From NCBI RefSeq assembly GCF_910593845.1, contig NZ_CAJVAS010000012.1, positions 1-64,000 of the forward strand: a stretch of 64,000 bases of DNA, written 5' to 3'. This document shows positions 62,206 through 64,000 of this stretch, piece after piece; the first letter of the stretch is position 1; each line of letters opens with the position of its first letter. A program made the position numbers and the translations under genes. The notes under the pieces are model-generated. The model was given only the letters and a program-made list of their open reading frames with translations. It was not told where the DNA came from and ran no database searches. The DNA is from Paenibacillus solanacearum (GTDB lineage: Bacteria; Bacillota; Bacilli; Paenibacillales; NBRC-103111).

Positions 62206-64000
62206 ATGCGATCTATAGCCCATATTCGTGAAAGTGATAATCAGATCCAAACGGTGGAAGAACATCTGCTCGGGGTAAAGGCTTTAGCGGAAAGCTATGG
62301 GGAAAAACTCGAAGTAAAGCATTTGACCGGGCTGGCCGGAATGCTGCATGACTTGGGGAAATATACCCGTCATTTTAGAGATTACATATTGGCTGCTGCA
62401 AGTACACCTTCTGCCCCGCCGAAGAGAGGCAGCGTCGATCATTCGACGGCGGGTGGAAGGCTGCTGTACGAGCTTTTTCATATAAGCCGTAGCAATCCAT
62501 GCAAGGGCATTGTGGCCGAAGTTGTAGGGAATGCGATTATTTCACATCATTCCTATTTGCACGATTTTCTATCTATTGACCTGGAGTCTGCGTATTTGCA
62601 GCGGGTCCGGGATAAAAAATGCCCGGAATTGGACGATTTTGAATCGATCAGACAAGCTTTTTTTGGCAATGTAATGAGCGAAGAAGAGTTTCACGATTAC
62701 GTAGAAAAAGCCGCTGCGGAACTGGAACGATTTTTAATGAAGCCTACGCCGGTCAATAGCGAAGCGAAGCTGATGTTTTTGACGAAATTTGTGTTCAGCG
62801 CACTCATCGATGCAGATCGCACGAACACAAGAATATTTGAAGCAAACCGGCCCGATGAACCGGCTCATAATAATAGAGAACTGTTTAACGCATGCTACGT
62901 GAAACTTATGAACAAAATTCAAAGTTTTAAAGAGCAGCCGGAAACGAAGTCGGCGATTCATCTGCTCAGAAGTGAAATGTCGGAGCAATGTGAACAGTTT
63001 GCCGTGAAGCCCTCAGGCATTTATACATTATCGATTCCGACCGGTGGCGGTAAAACGTTGGCAAGCTTCAGATACGCTTTAAAGCATGCATCCGTTTATG
63101 GGAAAAAGCGTATCATTTATGTCGTTCCTTATACGACCATTATCGAGCAAAACGCAGAAGAGATCCGAAAAATTGTCGGGGATGAAGCGGTTGTAATAGA
63201 GCATCATTCAAACGTGATCGAAGATACGCTAGATGATGACGAGAACCAGGACGGCCTTGCAAACACGCAGCAAAAGGCGAAGCTGGCCAAGGATAACTGG
63301 GATGCTCCGATCATTTTTACGACGATGGTTCAATTCTTAAATGTGTTCTATGCTTACGGAAGCAGAAATAGTAGGAGACTTCATAATTTATGCGAGTCGG
63401 TGATTATATTTGATGAAGTGCAGAAAGTCCCTATTTCTTGCGTTTCCTTGTTTAATCAGGCGCTCAATTTTTTGAAAGCGTACGGCCAGTCCAGCATCGT
63501 ACTGTGCACTGCGACACAGCCTGCTCTGGATTTTGTTAAGCATAAGCTGGATATCAATCTGAGCGCAGAGATGATCGGCCGTCTCGATGATGTGATTGAT
63601 GCTTTTAAGCGAGTTGAAGTCATTGACAAAGCTACGGAAGAATCGTTTACCAACGCCAAACTCGTTGATTTTATCGAAACTGCTGTTAGCGAAGATGGAG
63701 TGAACAGCGTCCTGATCATCCTGAACACGAAAGCGGTTGTAAAAGATCTATACCGTCAATTGAAAACGCGCGGATCGGGTATTCCTGTGTATCATTTAAG
63801 CACTTCGATGTGCGCAGCGCACAGGAGTGAAATTTTGGAAGAAGTAAAGGGACAGCTGTCGGTTGGTAATAAGGTCATTTGCATTAGTACACAATTGATT
63901 GAGGCTGGGGTGGATATCAGCTTCGACTGCGTAATCCGGTCGTTAGCTGGACTGGACTCAATAGCGCAGGCAGCAGGACGATGCAACCGGCATGGGAAGA
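62206..64000 (+). CDS. cas3: CRISPR-associated helicase/nuclease Cas3, type I-C-like, runs off the window
   Basis: At least 598 residues are present and the frame is still open at the last base. The N-terminal HD nuclease domain shows LAGMLHDLGKYTRHFRDYIL and NAIISHHSYLHDF. Helicase motif I follows as LSIPTGGGKTLASFRYALKH, then IIYVVPYTTIIEQNA, EHHSNVIED, DEAD-box motif II VIIFDEVQKVP, motif III LCTATQPALD, CISTQLIEAGVDISFDCVIR and finally IAQAAGRCNRHGK. The order HD-helicase and the wording of the motifs match type I-C Cas3. It unwinds and degrades target DNA after Cascade binding. GGAGGGG is seven bases before the ATG. Base composition is AT-richer than the host genes, consistent with an acquired defence locus. 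cas5, cas8c, cas7 and an array would be expected to the right. Confidence 0.93.
   Translation, partial: MRSIAHIRESDNQIQTVEEHLLGVKALAESYGEKLEVKHLTGLAGMLHDLGKYTRHFRDYILAAASTPSAPPKRGSVDHSTAGGRLLYELFHISRSNPCKGIVAEVVGNAIISHHSYLHDFLSIDLESAYLQRVRDKKCPELDDFESIRQAFFGNVMSEEEFHDYVEKAAAELERFLMKPTPVNSEAKLMFLTKFVFSALIDADRTNTRIFEANRPDEPAHNNRELFNACYVKLMNKIQSFKEQPETKSAIHLLRSEMSEQCEQFAVKPSGIYTLSIPTGGGKTLASFRYALKHASVYGKKRIIYVVPYTTIIEQNAEEIRKIVGDEAVVIEHHSNVIEDTLDDDENQDGLANTQQKAKLAKDNWDAPIIFTTMVQFLNVFYAYGSRNSRRLHNLCESVIIFDEVQKVPISCVSLFNQALNFLKAYGQSSIVLCTATQPALDFVKHKLDINLSAEMIGRLDDVIDAFKRVEVIDKATEESFTNAKLVDFIETAVSEDGVNSVLIILNTKAVVKDLYRQLKTRGSGIPVYHLSTSMCAAHRSEILEEVKGQLSVGNKVICISTQLIEAGVDISFDCVIRSLAGLDSIAQAAGRCNRHGK

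Overview
The window looks like chromosome from a moderately high-GC, spore-former-type Firmicute of the Paenibacillus/Cohnella kind. The signs are strong AGGAGG ribosome binding sites, frequent TTG/GTG starts, S-layer-homology (SLH) proteins, a LipL-type octanoyltransferase, a Bacillus-type pdhABCD operon and a Bacillus-type beta-oxidation set (fadN-fadA-fadE with etfBA and fadF). The species assignment is inference; no rRNA or tRNA gene was found.

Layout. 1-1455: gene-free DNA with two short tandem repeat arrays. 1.4-8.4 kb: an ECF41/SigJ-like sigma factor with a flavin oxidoreductase (a minisatellite lies between them), lipL, a divergent LysR regulator / BASS transporter pair, and an esterase. 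8.9-13.8 kb: the complete pyruvate dehydrogenase operon. 13.9-18.6 kb: an AT-richer block with two exported surface proteins (one with SLH repeats) and a response regulator/histidine kinase pair; the kinase N-terminus appears split by a one-base frameshift. 19-21 kb: a methyltransferase and a PanB-like enzyme. 21.3-24.8 kb: TetR, HlyD-type adaptor and ABC-2 permease, without an ATPase. 25-28.7 kb: a protein of unknown function with an internal repeat, then a full three-gene ABC exporter. 28.9-33.2 kb: a chemoreceptor, two small unknown proteins and a duplicated intergenic element.

33.2-46.6 kb is a fatty-acid degradation module. EtfB/EtfA, where EtfA carries an unusual repetitive linker of about 95 residues, are divergent from a FadF-like membrane Fe-S protein. 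FadN, FadA, FadE, an acyl-CoA ligase, a hotdog thioesterase and an SCP2 domain protein follow on the plus strand. Acyl-CoA is made by the ligase, oxidised by FadE/FadN/FadA, and electrons pass through EtfAB to FadF and the quinone pool.

46.6-58 kb is a carbohydrate locus: a promoter with a cre-like site and two identical LacI-type palindromes, a Gfo/Idh/MocA oxidoreductase, a secreted protein, two paralogous solute-binding lipoproteins with a near-identical 5' part, a sulfatase, a decayed remnant of a third solute-binding gene, an AraC regulator and a GH31 glycosidase. No permease genes are present. 58-61.6 kb: TetR, a YcdB-like SLH protein and a tiny secreted two-cysteine peptide. The window ends inside a type I-C-like cas3, so a CRISPR-Cas locus probably continues to the right. 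The strongest candidates for something new are the split kinase with its surface-protein targets, the EtfA linker, the operator architecture at 46.7-47.0 kb, the mosaic and decayed binding-protein genes, and the small peptide beside cas3.
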